In this document: piece by piece, positions 15,782 to 24,892 of the stretch
Layout of the letters: each line of letters starts with the position of its first letter
Position numbering within the stretch: position 1 is the first letter of the stretch
NCBI GenBank assembly: GCA_964636685.1
Contig: CAZWUK010000001.1
Coordinates: 1-64,000 of the forward strand
DNA from: CAZWUK01 sp964636685
GTDB taxonomy: Bacteria > Bacillota > Clostridia > Christensenellales > CAG-138
Direction of reading: 5' to 3'
Length of the DNA: 64,000 bases
Made by a program: the position numbers and the translations under genes
The notes under the pieces: model-generated
The model's input: the letters and a program-made list of their open reading frames with translations, nothing else
Told to the model about the DNA's origin: nothing
Databases searched by the model: none

Positions 15782-17179
15782 ATGCAGATTTACAATACCA
15801 TGACAAGAAAAAAGGAAGAGCTTGTCCCCGTCGTACCCGGTCGTATCAGCATGTATGCCTGCGGACCGACGGTCTATAATTTCTTCCATATCGGAAACGC
15901 ACGTCCTTTCATCGTGTTTGATACGATGCGCCGGTATCTGGAATACCGCGGCTACGAGGTGCGCTTTGTCCAGAATTTCACCGACATCGACGACAAGATG
16001 ATTAAACGCGCCAACGAGGAGCATACCACCGTCAAAGAACTCGGCGACCGCTTCATCAAGGAATACTATCATGACGCGGACGCGCTGGGCGTCGAGCGCG
16101 CCACGGTGAACCCGCGTGCAACCGAGCACATCGGCGAGATCATTTCGCTGGTGGAAACGCTCATTGAAAAGGGGCATGCGTATCCCGTTCCCGGCGGCGA
16201 CGTCTATTTCTCCGTGCGCAGCTTCCCGGGTTACGGCAAGCTCTCCGGGCAGAATATCGACGATCTGGAAAACGGTGCGAGCGAGCGCGTTGATCCGACC
16301 GATGAAAAGCACGATCCGTTGGATTTTGCGCTCTGGAAGGGCGCAAAGCCCGGCGAACCCGCATGGGATTCTCCCTGGGGCAAGGGTCGCCCCGGATGGC
16401 ACGTGGAATGCTCGGCAATGAGCATGAGCATTCTCGGCGAAACCTTCGACATTCACGGCGGCGGTCAGGATCTGATCTTCCCGCATCATGAAAATGAAAT
16501 CGCGCAGAGTGAGGCCGCGACCGGCAAGCCCTTTGCGCACTATTGGATGCACAACGGCTACATCAATGTGGACAACCAAAAGATGTCCAAGAGTCTCGGC
16601 AATTTCTTCACCGTGCGCGACATTGCCAATGAATTTGATCTGTCCGCCGTGCGGATGTTTATGTTGAGCGTGCATTACCGCAATCCCGTCAATTTCTCGC
16701 GGGAAATGATCCAGCAGGCGGAAAGCGCCCTGACGCGGCTTCGCACCGCGCGTGAGCGACTCGGCGAAGCACAGCGCACCGACGCGAAAACGCCGGAGGA
16801 CGAAGCGTTCCTGCAAGAGCTTTCCACGCTCCAAAACCGTTTCAACGACGCAATGGACGACGATCTCAATACGGCGGACGCCATCGGCGTGCTGTTCGAC
16901 TTTGCAAGAAGCGCGAACACCTATGTATCCATCCCCCGCTGCGGCGCGGCAATCGACAAAGCGATCCGTCTGTTTGACGAATTGACCGGCGTTCTGGGGC
17001 TCTCGGCAAAGAAGGCGCAAGCGGAATTCCCCGCCGAAGCGCTGGAGCTGCTGGAAGCGCGTCAGGCGGCAAGAAAGGCAAAGGATTTTTCGCAGGCTGA
17101 CGCCTTGCGCGATCAATTAAAGGGCATGGGCTTTGTGGTAGAGGATACCGCGCAGGGCCCGAAGCTGAAAAAACTGTAA
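15782..17179 (+). CDS. cysS: Cysteinyl-tRNA synthetase
   Basis: A 465-residue class I aminoacyl-tRNA synthetase. The N-terminal MYACGPTVYNFFHIGNARPF block contains the zinc-ligand cysteine and the HIGH-type motif (HIGN); the second metal region is WHVECSAMS...HGGGQDLIFPHHENE; the KMSKSLGN motif is intact; the C-terminal DALR-like helical domain ends VVEDTAQGPKLKK. It charges tRNA-Cys in the cytoplasm. AGGAGG lies six bases before the ATG. Co-transcribed with cysE behind the T-box, a common Firmicute arrangement. Confidence 0.97.
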   Translation: MQIYNTMTRKKEELVPVVPGRISMYACGPTVYNFFHIGNARPFIVFDTMRRYLEYRGYEVRFVQNFTDIDDKMIKRANEEHTTVKELGDRFIKEYYHDADALGVERATVNPRATEHIGEIISLVETLIEKGHAYPVPGGDVYFSVRSFPGYGKLSGQNIDDLENGASERVDPTDEKHDPLDFALWKGAKPGEPAWDSPWGKGRPGWHVECSAMSMSILGETFDIHGGGQDLIFPHHENEIAQSEAATGKPFAHYWMHNGYINVDNQKMSKSLGNFFTVRDIANEFDLSAVRMFMLSVHYRNPVNFSREMIQQAESALTRLRTARERLGEAQRTDAKTPEDEAFLQELSTLQNRFNDAMDDDLNTADAIGVLFDFARSANTYVSIPRCGAAIDKAIRLFDELTGVLGLSAKKAQAEFPAEALELLEARQAARKAKDFSQADALRDQLKGMGFVVEDTAQGPKLKKL

Positions 17180-17193
17180 GGAGAGAGAAAACC

Positions 17194-17742
17194 ATGGGTG
17201 CATTTTCCCTGTTCGACCTACTGCTCATCGCAATGGGCGCTTACGTGCTGTTTGCCGGAATCACCGGCAAGGGCAAGCTTTACAGCGTCAACAACCTCAA
17301 AGAGGGCATGGAGGTTCCCTTTAAAAAGACCATGCGGGTGCTGTTCATCGTCATTGGCATTTCGATGCTGTGCAACAGCCTCAGCGCCGTGTGCAAAAAC
17401 CTGCTGTACGATTACAGCATTGTCTCCGGCTCAACAGAAGCGAATGACGCTGTCTACGATTTTGTGCTCAAAGAGGGCATGGAGCAATGGAGCTGGGCAA
17501 CGCCAAAGCTTTTTGACATCCTCGTATATGTGTTTATGGGGTTGTCCATTGTTACAATCGTGCTGATGGTCGTCGCCATCCGGAAGATGACCGATAAGAA
17601 CGCGCCCGCGCAGGCAACACAGCAGGCCAACGCGCAGGCGGCGCGTCAGGTGGGTCACACGCTGCCGGTCGATGCTTTTGACTTTGATAATAAAGGAAAC
17701 ATCATCGACTCCGAGGAGAAGAACTCCGATCCGCAGCAATAA
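17194..17742 (+). CDS. Membrane protein of unknown function, three helices
   Basis: I do not recognise the family. The 182-residue product has an N-terminal helix (residues ~5-22), a second helix (~46-66), a third (~110-130) and a soluble, Gln/Ala-rich C-terminal tail ending with an acidic segment. There is no signal peptide cleavage site. The start has GGAGAG about eight bases upstream. It is 14 bases after cysS and ahead of a strong terminator, so it belongs to the cysteine-controlled operon; whether it has a role in cysteine metabolism is unknown. Confidence 0.75.
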   Translation: MGAFSLFDLLLIAMGAYVLFAGITGKGKLYSVNNLKEGMEVPFKKTMRVLFIVIGISMLCNSLSAVCKNLLYDYSIVSGSTEANDAVYDFVLKEGMEQWSWATPKLFDILVYVFMGLSIVTIVLMVVAIRKMTDKNAPAQATQQANAQAARQVGHTLPVDAFDFDNKGNIIDSEEKNSDPQQ

Positions 17743-17795
17743 GAGCGCAAGGCGCCATCGCCGCTTTACGCTCAGTTCTTCAAAACGAATATAGC

Positions 17796-17830
17796 AAAAG
17801 ACGGCGTTCCGATCGGAACGCCGGTCTTTT
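17796..17830. terminator. Bidirectional terminator between cys operon and exporter operon
   Basis: Near-perfect hairpin (aaaagac-ggcgttcc / ggaacgcc-ggtctttt) with A and T runs at the ends, between convergent transcripts. Confidence 0.9.
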
Positions 17831-17843
17831 ATTTAGGCTCAGA

Positions 17844-19715
17844 TTAGCTGAGCTCAAACATGCCCATGTAAAGCTGATAATATTTTCCCCGTTGCTCGAT
17901 GAGATCAGCATGACTGCCGCGCTCAATGACTTCGCCGTTTTCCAGCACGAGAATCGCATCGGCATTCCGCACGGTGGAAAGCCTGTGTGCAATGACAAAT
18001 ACGGTTCTGCCGTGCATCAGCTTGTCCATGCCCTTTTCAATCAGCGCCTCGGTGCGCGTGTCGATTGAGCTTGTCGCTTCGTCCAGTATCAGCACCGGCG
18101 GATTGGCGACCGCTGCGCGCGCGATGGACAGCAGCTGGCGCTGTCCCTGCGATAAATTCGCGCCGTCCGCCGTCAATACCGTATCGTAGCGGTTGGGCAG
18201 GTGCATGATGAACGAATGCGCGTTGGCAAGCTTTGCCGCCTGCTCCACCTGCTCATCCGTTGCATACAGGTTGCCGTAGCGGATGTTTTCCCGCACCGTT
18301 CCGGTAAACAGGTGCGTATCCTGCAAAACCATTGCAAGCGACCGCCGCAGATCGTCCTTTTTCATTTCCTTGACGTCGATGCCGTCATAGGTAATCTGCC
18401 CCTGTTGGACGTCATAGAAGCGGTTGATGAGGTTGGTGATCGTTGTTTTCCCTGCGCCGGTAGAGCCAACAAAGGCAATCTTCTGCCCCGGCTTTGCAAA
18501 AAGCGACACATCCTTGAGCACATCCCGTTTTTCATCGTAGCTGAATGTTACATCGTTGAATCTAACATCGCCCCGCAGCTCAACGAGCGCGTCGCTGTCC
18601 GGCCGCTTCCATGCCCACGTGCCCGTATAGGCATCGCATGCCGAAAGCTTGCCGGCATCGTCCTTTTTCGCGCAGACCAGCGTTACCTTGCCGTCGTCCA
18701 CCTCGGGGATCTCGTCGATCAGTCGGAATATCCGTTCAGCGCCCGCCACGGCATTCAAGAATCCGTTGAATTGCTGGCTGACCTGCGTCAACGGCTGCGA
18801 AAATTGGCGCGTATACTGCAAAAACGCCGCCAGCGTACCAATATCCGCAAGTCCCGAAATCGCCATGGCGCCGCCGACCGCCGCCGTCAGCGCATAGGTC
18901 ACATAGCTTAGGTTGGCCATGATGGGCATTAAAACCATGGAGAACGTAATCGCGCCCGTAGACGCAGCGCGCAGATCCTCGGCAAGTACGGAAAATTCCT
19001 CGCGCACCTTTCGTTCATGGCAGAATACCTTGACCTCGCGCTGTCCTTCGGTCATCTCCTCGACATAACCGTTTGTCGCAGCCAGCGCCGCTTGCCGCTT
19101 TTTAAAATACATGGCGGATTTTCCGCCAAGCTTCTTGACGATGAACACCATCAGCACCACCATCAGCAGCACCAGCACGGTCAAAACCGGCGACAGGATC
19201 AGCATCATGGTCAGCACGCCGATCACCGAAACGGTGCTGGAGATAAGCTGTGGAAAGCCTTGGCTGAGCATCTCACGCAGCGTATCGGTATCGTTGGTAA
19301 AGGTACTCATGATCTCTCCGTGCGTGCGGGTGTCAAAATATTTGAGCGGCAGCTTCTGCATCCGCTCGAACATTTCGCAGCGTACCCGTTCGAGTACGCC
19401 AACGGAGATTTTGAGCAGCAGTCGGTTGACAACGTAGGTTGAAAGCACGCCAAAGCCATAGATCAACGCCAACGCCGCGATATACTTGGTGAGATTCAAA
19501 AAATCCGTGGAGTTTGCCGTTACCAAAGCCGCGATTTCGTTGAATAAAGGCTTCAGCATATAGGTTCCGGCAACGCCCGCGCCCGCCGAAAGCAGCAGGC
19601 CCGGCAGTATAATCGCAAGGATCAGCCGATATTCTTTCAAATAGCCGAAAAGACGCCGAAATGTTGCGCCCATGTTCTTCGGCTTTGCCATTGGCCCTCT
19701 TTGCGGTCCCGGCAT
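17844..19715 (-). CDS. ABC exporter half-transporter (permease-ATPase), second subunit
   Basis: A 623-residue type IV exporter half with six N-terminal transmembrane helices and a C-terminal ATPase. Walker A is GSTGAGKTT, signature LSQGQRQLLSIARA, Walker B PVLILDEATSSID, H-loop FVIAHRLSTV. A ~35-residue insert before the ATPase (around residues 345-380, KKDDAGKLSACDAYTG) is typical of the partner subunit in BmrC/D- or YheI/YheH-type heterodimers. It begins directly after the stop of the first half-transporter (start at 19715, stop of the other at 19716) with GGGGGTGG upstream. Probably exports a drug or lipid-like compound; substrate unknown. Confidence 0.92.
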   Translation of the reverse strand: MPGPQRGPMAKPKNMGATFRRLFGYLKEYRLILAIILPGLLLSAGAGVAGTYMLKPLFNEIAALVTANSTDFLNLTKYIAALALIYGFGVLSTYVVNRLLLKISVGVLERVRCEMFERMQKLPLKYFDTRTHGEIMSTFTNDTDTLREMLSQGFPQLISSTVSVIGVLTMMLILSPVLTVLVLLMVVLMVFIVKKLGGKSAMYFKKRQAALAATNGYVEEMTEGQREVKVFCHERKVREEFSVLAEDLRAASTGAITFSMVLMPIMANLSYVTYALTAAVGGAMAISGLADIGTLAAFLQYTRQFSQPLTQVSQQFNGFLNAVAGAERIFRLIDEIPEVDDGKVTLVCAKKDDAGKLSACDAYTGTWAWKRPDSDALVELRGDVRFNDVTFSYDEKRDVLKDVSLFAKPGQKIAFVGSTGAGKTTITNLINRFYDVQQGQITYDGIDVKEMKKDDLRRSLAMVLQDTHLFTGTVRENIRYGNLYATDEQVEQAAKLANAHSFIMHLPNRYDTVLTADGANLSQGQRQLLSIARAAVANPPVLILDEATSSIDTRTEALIEKGMDKLMHGRTVFVIAHRLSTVRNADAILVLENGEVIERGSHADLIEQRGKYYQLYMGMFELS

Positions 19716-21443
19716 TTACGCCACCCCCTTCTGCTGCGAACGGAATACTTCCTGATAGATTTCGTTGGAAGAAAGCAGCTCCGCGTGCGTTCCAACAGCG
19801 TCGATCCTGCCATCGTTGATGACGATGATGCGATCCGCATCCATCACGGAGGTGATTCGCTGCGCGATGATGAGGGTCGTCGTGCCGGCGAGCTGTTCGG
19901 AAAACGCTTGCCGAATCTTTGCGTCGGTATTCGTATCCACAGCGGAGGTGCTGTCGTCCAAAATGATGATCTTGGGCTTTTTGATGAGCGCCCTTGCAAT
20001 ACAAAGCCTCTGCTTCTGCCCGCCGGACACATTGACCCCGCCCTGCCCCAGTACTGTCTGATAGCCGTCCGGGAACGACAGGATAAAGTCATGCGCCTGC
20101 GCCGCGCGGCAGGCCTGTTCTACCTCTTCATCGGTTGCATCGGGTTTGCCCCATCGGATATTTTCGGCAATTGTTCCCGAAAAGAGTACGTTTTTTTGCA
20201 TGACCATGCCGATCTCCTCGCGGAGCGCCTTGATGGGATACTCCCGCACATCCCGTCCGCCAACCTGCAAGCTGCCCGACAGCACATCATACAAGCGCGG
20301 AATCAGCTGCACAAACGTCGTTTTTGCGGCGCCTGAGCTGCCAAGAATGCCGATCGTCTCGCCGGAAGCGATGTCGAGATTGACGTGGGAGAGCGTCAGA
20401 TTCTCAGGGTTCTCCGCATAGGAAAAGCTCACGTCCGAAAAACGGATGCTGCCGTCCTGCGGCTTGCTGCCCGCAATCGCCTGCTCTTCGCCAACGGCGG
20501 GGACTTCATCCAGCACTTCGCAAATACGCTTTGCAGAAGCCGAGGACAGCACAAAATTCACAAACGCCATCGTAATCATCATCAGCGCCATCAGAATTTG
20601 CGAAATATAGCTGATAAAGCTCATCAGCTGCCCTGTTTGCAGCTTTCCGGCGACGATATCCTGTCCGCCAAACCAGATCACCGCGATGATACACACATAC
20701 ATCGTCAGCTGCATGACGGGCGACGTCATAATCAGCAGCTTTTCGGCTTTCAGCTGCGCATTCTTGACTGCCCGAACGCTGTCTTCAAATTTGACGGTTT
20801 CATGCTCGCCGCGCACAAACGCTTTGACCACGCGAATCGCAATCAAATTCTCCTGCGCGTTGGCATTCATCTGATCGTATTGCTTCAGCATCGCTTGAAA
20901 GCGCGGATAGGCGGCTTTGGAAATCAAGAACATCGTCACAGCCAGCACGGGAATTGCGCAAAGGATAATCACCGACAGATTGGGGCTGATGCGGTAGGCC
21001 ATGATGGTCGCAAGAATCAGCATCATCGGCGAGCGTGCCATCAAACGAATGCACATCTGGTAAGAGGTCTGCATGTTGGTCACGTCGTTCGTCATCCGCG
21101 TAACGAGCGATGCGGTGGAAAACTTATCGGTATTCTTAAATGAGAACGATTCGATTTTATCGAACAGCGCCATTCTAAGATTCATTGCCGCTCCGTTGGA
21201 GGCAACGGCGGCAAATCTTGCACTCAACGCGCCGCAAAGCATGGCGCCGACCGCCATCAGCACCATCCATCCGCCCTGCTGCAAAATATAGGGCAGATCC
21301 CCGTTTGCAATGCCCACGTCTACGATATTTGCCATCAAAAGCGGGATGCTAACCTCAAGGATCACCTCGAGTATCACCGTGAGCGGCGTTAATATGGACG
21401 GCAGCGTGTACTGTCTGACATAGGACAGCAGTTTTTTCAGCAT
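19716..21443 (-). CDS. ABC exporter half-transporter (permease-ATPase), first subunit
   Basis: A 575-residue exporter half. Six helices are followed by an ATPase domain with Walker A GSSGAAKTT, where the usual Gly before Lys is Ala, signature VSGGQKQRLCIARAL, Walker B IIILDDSTSAVD (Asp in place of the catalytic Glu after Walker B) and H-loop LIIAQRITSV, where the usual His is Gln. A degenerate ATP site in one half is normal for heterodimeric exporters, and the partner gene downstream has canonical residues. The start at 21443 has GGTGA five bases upstream, and the MarR gene ends four bases before. Confidence 0.92.
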   Translation of the reverse strand: MLKKLLSYVRQYTLPSILTPLTVILEVILEVSIPLLMANIVDVGIANGDLPYILQQGGWMVLMAVGAMLCGALSARFAAVASNGAAMNLRMALFDKIESFSFKNTDKFSTASLVTRMTNDVTNMQTSYQMCIRLMARSPMMLILATIMAYRISPNLSVIILCAIPVLAVTMFLISKAAYPRFQAMLKQYDQMNANAQENLIAIRVVKAFVRGEHETVKFEDSVRAVKNAQLKAEKLLIMTSPVMQLTMYVCIIAVIWFGGQDIVAGKLQTGQLMSFISYISQILMALMMITMAFVNFVLSSASAKRICEVLDEVPAVGEEQAIAGSKPQDGSIRFSDVSFSYAENPENLTLSHVNLDIASGETIGILGSSGAAKTTFVQLIPRLYDVLSGSLQVGGRDVREYPIKALREEIGMVMQKNVLFSGTIAENIRWGKPDATDEEVEQACRAAQAHDFILSFPDGYQTVLGQGGVNVSGGQKQRLCIARALIKKPKIIILDDSTSAVDTNTDAKIRQAFSEQLAGTTTLIIAQRITSVMDADRIIVINDGRIDAVGTHAELLSSNEIYQEVFRSQQKGVA

Positions 21444-21447
21444 GAAA

Positions 21448-21909
21448 TCACCTTTCTCCTTTCCATAGCGGACATAGTTCAAACTCCTCGCCGTTGCTGA
21501 GGTTGTGCAGCATGCGCTCCATAAAAGCAAGCATCTGCTGTTTATCCGTCTCCGAAAAACCGGCGAACGTGACCTCATCCACCTCGTCGAAGCATTTTCT
21601 GTGGATCTGCGCCGCTTTTTCGCCGAATTCCGTCGCATATAGGCGATTGCAGCGCAGGTTGTCGCTGTCAACACGCTTTTCCAGCATGCCGGCCTTTTGT
21701 AGCCGTTTTGTAGAAAGCGCGACCGACGCCGGCGTGACCCGAAGCCTTTCGGCGATTTCCCGCTGTGTCAGCCCCGGACAGTTCATTATGATCTCCAGCA
21801 CCGGCAATTGTCCCGGGTGGATAGAACAGTCCGTCGTACGGCTCAAGACCTGGTTCCTTCGTAAGATACTGACCGCAATGAGCTTTGAACCCAGCAATCG
21901 ATTCTCCAA
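21448..21909 (-). CDS. MarR-family repressor of the exporter operon
   Basis: A 153-residue winged-helix regulator of the MarR family. The recognition-helix region is LTQREIAERLRVTPASVALSTKRLQKAGMLEK followed by the wing (residues ~72-92), with dimerisation helices at both ends. The start codon is TTG at 21909, seven bases after GGAGG. A 27-base perfect inverted repeat lies between its promoter and this start, so it very likely represses its own operon, releasing it when a ligand binds. It is co-transcribed with the two half-transporters, a common drug-sensing arrangement. Confidence 0.9.
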   Translation of the reverse strand: MENRLLGSKLIAVSILRRNQVLSRTTDCSIHPGQLPVLEIIMNCPGLTQREIAERLRVTPASVALSTKRLQKAGMLEKRVDSDNLRCNRLYATEFGEKAAQIHRKCFDEVDEVTFAGFSETDKQQMLAFMERMLHNLSNGEEFELCPLWKGER

Positions 21910-21928
21910 TTTCTTTCCTCCTAAACAG

Positions 21929-21955
21929 TTAAGCGTTTAACAATCAAACGCTTAA
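21929..21955. promoter_or_regulatory. Inverted-repeat operator for the MarR regulator
   Basis: Perfect palindrome TTAAGCGTTT-n7-AAACGCTTAA, starting three bases downstream of the marR -10 box and so covering the transcription start. Confidence 0.85.
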
Positions 21956-21958
21956 TGA

Positions 21959-21987
21959 ATAATAACAGGCTTCCAATTTTATGTCAA
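21959..21987 (-). promoter_or_regulatory. Sigma-A promoter of the marR-exporter operon
   Basis: On the minus strand TTGACA, 17-base spacer, TATTAT, directly abutting the operator. Confidence 0.85.
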
Positions 21988-21995
21988 TCCGGGAA

Positions 21996-22024
21996 TTGTG
22001 AAACAATGTGGCACGTGGTACAAT
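21996..22024 (+). promoter_or_regulatory. Sigma-A promoter of hflX
   Basis: TTGTGA, 17-base spacer, TACAAT. The -10 box ends six bases before the hflX ATG, so the transcript should begin at the start codon. Its -35 is eight bases from the divergent marR -35. Confidence 0.7.
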
Positions 22025-22030
22025 ACTCAC

Positions 22031-23797
22031 ATGAAAAAAGAAGTAACAGGCAATATCAGCGGCGTCCGTCAAACCATGCTCGATCAGCTCGCCGCCCTCT
22101 ATGATATGTCCATGCTCCCGACGACGTTTCTGTCCGAAGAAGTCATGGAGCTGATGGCACGCTGCACAAGCGCTATCAACCGTGAGATCCTTGTGTACAT
22201 TTCGCGCAGCGGTACCATTGAAGATGTGCGCATCGGCGACGCGGGAACCGTCAGCATGGGCGAATTGCGGCTTGTGCGCAACATCGACCGGCTCTGCGGC
22301 GTACGCTGCGTCCACACGCACCCCAACGGCAGTGGACTTCTTTCCGATGTTGACGTCGGTTCGCTCAATTCGCTCCGTCTTGACGCAATGGCCGCAATCG
22401 GTGTGCGCGACGGCCGCGCGGTCAACGTATATGCCGCCTATCTTGGCGATATGGTGGACAATCAGCGTGAGACGATCCAATATGGGCCAATGCGTGCCGA
22501 CCGTCTGCCGCAAAAGCAGCTGATCGACGCGATCTATGAGGCGGATGCTCGCCTGCTCTCCTCGACCTATGAGGTCACGGAGGTCAAGCCGGATCGCGCC
22601 ATATTGGTCGGTATTGAATCCGACGACGGCTACGATACGCTGGGAGAGCTTGGGGAGCTTGCAAAGACCGCCGGCATCCAAGTCGTAGCGCAGGAGCAGC
22701 AGCGCCGCCGCGCCGTAGACTCTGCTACCTATATTGGAAGCGGAAAGGCAGACGAGCTGTCGCTGCTGGGCTCCGCCTGCGAAGCGGATATCTTCATATT
22801 TGACGATGAATTGACCGCGGTACAGATGCGCAACCTCGAGGACGCGCTCGGAAAGCCCATCATCGACCGCACTATGCTCATTCTCGATATCTTTGCCCAG
22901 CGTGCACAGTCGAGAGAGGGTAAATTACAGGTGGAGCTGGCGCAGCTCAAATACCGTCTGCCGCGCCTTCTCGGCATGGGACAGGTGCTTTCCAGACAGG
23001 GCAGCAGCGGCGTGGGCATGCGCGGCCCGGGTGAGAAAAAGCTGGAAATTGACCGCAGGCGCATTCGCAGGCGCATCTTTGAATTGGAGCAGGAGCTGCA
23101 AGAGATTGAAAAGCAACGCTCGCTTCGCCGGGAAAAGCGTGTAAACAACCCCATCCCGGTCGTTGCGCTGGTCGGCTACACCAATGCCGGAAAGTCTACG
23201 CTGCTCAATGCCGTTTCGGGCAGCGACGCGCTGGCTGAGGACAAGCTTTTTGCAACGCTCGACCCCATTCTCCGCCGCGTTGCTTTGCCCGGCGGCACGG
23301 AATGTCTGGTATCAGACACGGTTGGCTTCATCAACAAGCTTCCGCACGATCTGGTGCAGGCGTTCCATTCCACGCTGGAAGAAGTACGGGACGCCGATCT
23401 GATCCTGCACGTGATCGATTCCTCCAGTCCCTATTACGATGTACAGATGCGCGTGGTCGAGGAGGTCTTGACCTCGCTTGGCGCATTTGACACGCCGCGC
23501 ATCAACGTCTATAACAAGATCGACAGATCCGAGAGCAGCCCCAACAATCGCGGCGATTATGTCGCTATCAGCGCTCGCACGGGATTGCGGCTGGATACGC
23601 TGCTTGTCCGTGTGGAAACGGAATTGACCAAAAAGCAAATACGCGTCGAGCTGCTGATCCCCTATGCAAAATACGACGCGATGCAGACGCTGCGCGAGGT
23701 CGGCACCATTCTGGAAGAAACGCATGAAGCGGACGGCACGAAGATTGTCGCAATGCTGAATGAGGATCAGCTCTGGCGCGTTAAACAGAAATTATAG
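22031..23797 (+). CDS. hflX: HflX-family GTPase with N-terminal JAMM-like domain
   Basis: A 588-residue protein. Residues ~190-588 are a standard HflX: the N-terminal glycine-rich region [10 protein letters not shown] and [13 protein letters not shown], the coiled-coil linker (~330-368), then the G domain with GYTNAGKST (G1, near 380), DTVGF (G3) and NKID (G4). HflX splits stalled ribosomes under stress. The first ~170 residues are an extra domain that contains [14 protein letters not shown] at 95-108, an exact match to the JAMM metalloprotease signature (HxH, seven residues, S, two residues, D). ATG 22031 is used because it begins where the promoter predicts transcription; no ribosome site precedes it, so it seems leaderless. 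The function of the JAMM-like domain is unknown. Confidence 0.92.
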   Translation: MKKEVTGNISGVRQTMLDQLAALYDMSMLPTTFLSEEVMELMARCTSAINREILVYISRSGTIEDVRIGDAGTVSMGELRLVRNIDRLCGVRCVHTHPNGSGLLSDVDVGSLNSLRLDAMAAIGVRDGRAVNVYAAYLGDMVDNQRETIQYGPMRADRLPQKQLIDAIYEADARLLSSTYEVTEVKPDRAILVGIESDDGYDTLGELGELAKTAGIQVVAQEQQRRRAVDSATYIGSGKADELSLLGSACEADIFIFDDELTAVQMRNLEDALGKPIIDRTMLILDIFAQRAQSREGKLQVELAQLKYRLPRLLGMGQVLSRQGSSGVGMRGPGEKKLEIDRRRIRRRIFELEQELQEIEKQRSLRREKRVNNPIPVVALVGYTNAGKSTLLNAVSGSDALAEDKLFATLDPILRRVALPGGTECLVSDTVGFINKLPHDLVQAFHSTLEEVRDADLILHVIDSSSPYYDVQMRVVEEVLTSLGAFDTPRINVYNKIDRSESSPNNRGDYVAISARTGLRLDTLLVRVETELTKKQIRVELLIPYAKYDAMQTLREVGTILEETHEADGTKIVAMLNEDQLWRVKQKL

Positions 23798-23826
23798 GCT
23801 TCTCAAAAGAATAGCATACCGATAAA

Positions 23827-23857
23827 ACACGCCCGTCACGAAATGTGACGGGCGTGT
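23827..23857. repeat. Perfect 13-base hairpin after hflX
   Basis: Arms acacgcccgtcac / gtgacgggcgtgt with a five-base loop. There is no T run on the plus side, so it is either an unusual terminator of hflX or an mRNA 3'-end stabiliser. Confidence 0.65.
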
Positions 23858-23965
23858 GAATTCTGCTGCTTGATGCTTATTATATTACCACAAAATCGAA
23901 GTTTTTTCAAGTCTTCACTTTTTCGCGCCATCGGTGTAATCAATATACAAGGAGTGTGAAGCAGC

Positions 23966-24892
23966 ATGGAAACAGCAAGTATGACCGCGCTGGTATGCGC
24001 TTTTTCAAGAGCCTATCATACCAAAATGAACGAGACAAACATACTGGACGACCCGATCGCGCAAAAGCTATTGTCATCAGCGGAGTATGACAGCATCGCA
24101 AAACAAATGTCCGCGGGAATTTCTTATTTCTACCCGGACTTTGTGGGATCGGCAGAAGAAGGGCTGCGGCAGATCGTAGACCGTCAGCTCTCCCCCGCGC
24201 CGCTTGCAAGAGCCGCATTTTGCAAAAAAGCATTGTCTGTCGCCGCAGACATCGGCACACGGCAATACCTGATGCTTGGCGCGGGACTTGACACTTTTTC
24301 CTACCGTCAGCCGGATTGGGCAAGGCGGCTTGCCATATTTGAACTCGACCGCGAAGCGTCCATACAGGACAAGCGCCGTCGGCTGGATGCTGCCGGCATT
24401 TCCATCCCTGAAAATGTGCGCCTGATCGCCGCCGACCTGACAAAACCGCTGTGGTTCTTATCGCTGTCCAGCGCCGCCGGATTTGATCGTCAACTTCGGA
24501 GCTTTTGCAGTCTGCTGGGTCTGGTATACTACCTGCCCAAAGCGTGCTTTTCGCAGCTGCTTGCAGCATTGTCCGCGCTTTTGCCCGACGGCAGCTCGCT
24601 TGTCTTTGATTATCCCGTATCGGATGACACTGGGAGCAGCACATCGTCTGCTGAAAAGACAGCACAGCTTGCAGAAGGTGCGGGAGAAAAGATGTATGCA
24701 AGCTATTCCTATGAGGAGCTGGAATCCTTGCTCTCACAGCAGAATTTTTTGATCTATGAGCATCTGACGCCGGAGGAAATGACAAGGCAATACTTCTCCC
24801 GCTATAATAAAAAGAATCCGGCACACCCGATGGATGCGCCGGAGAAAGTCAACTATTGTCTTGCCGTAAAACGGCGTTGCGCTACTCGATGA
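23966..24892 (+). CDS. Class I SAM-dependent methyltransferase, LCMT/TIGR00027 type
   Basis: A 308-residue methyltransferase of the leucine-carboxyl-methyltransferase-like (Ppm1/TcmP) group. The SAM site is in YLMLGAGLDTFSYR followed by FELDRE; an acidic residue later (LIAADLTK) would contact the adenine. The bacterial members methylate small molecules, usually on oxygen; the substrate here is unknown. AAGGAG lies upstream of the ATG at normal distance. The 3' end overlaps the convergent yerB-like gene by 11 bases. No other biosynthetic genes adjoin it. Confidence 0.85.
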   Translation: METASMTALVCAFSRAYHTKMNETNILDDPIAQKLLSSAEYDSIAKQMSAGISYFYPDFVGSAEEGLRQIVDRQLSPAPLARAAFCKKALSVAADIGTRQYLMLGAGLDTFSYRQPDWARRLAIFELDREASIQDKRRRLDAAGISIPENVRLIAADLTKPLWFLSLSSAAGFDRQLRSFCSLLGLVYYLPKACFSQLLAALSALLPDGSSLVFDYPVSDDTGSSTSSAEKTAQLAEGAGEKMYASYSYEELESLLSQQNFLIYEHLTPEEMTRQYFSRYNKKNPAHPMDAPEKVNYCLAVKRRCATR

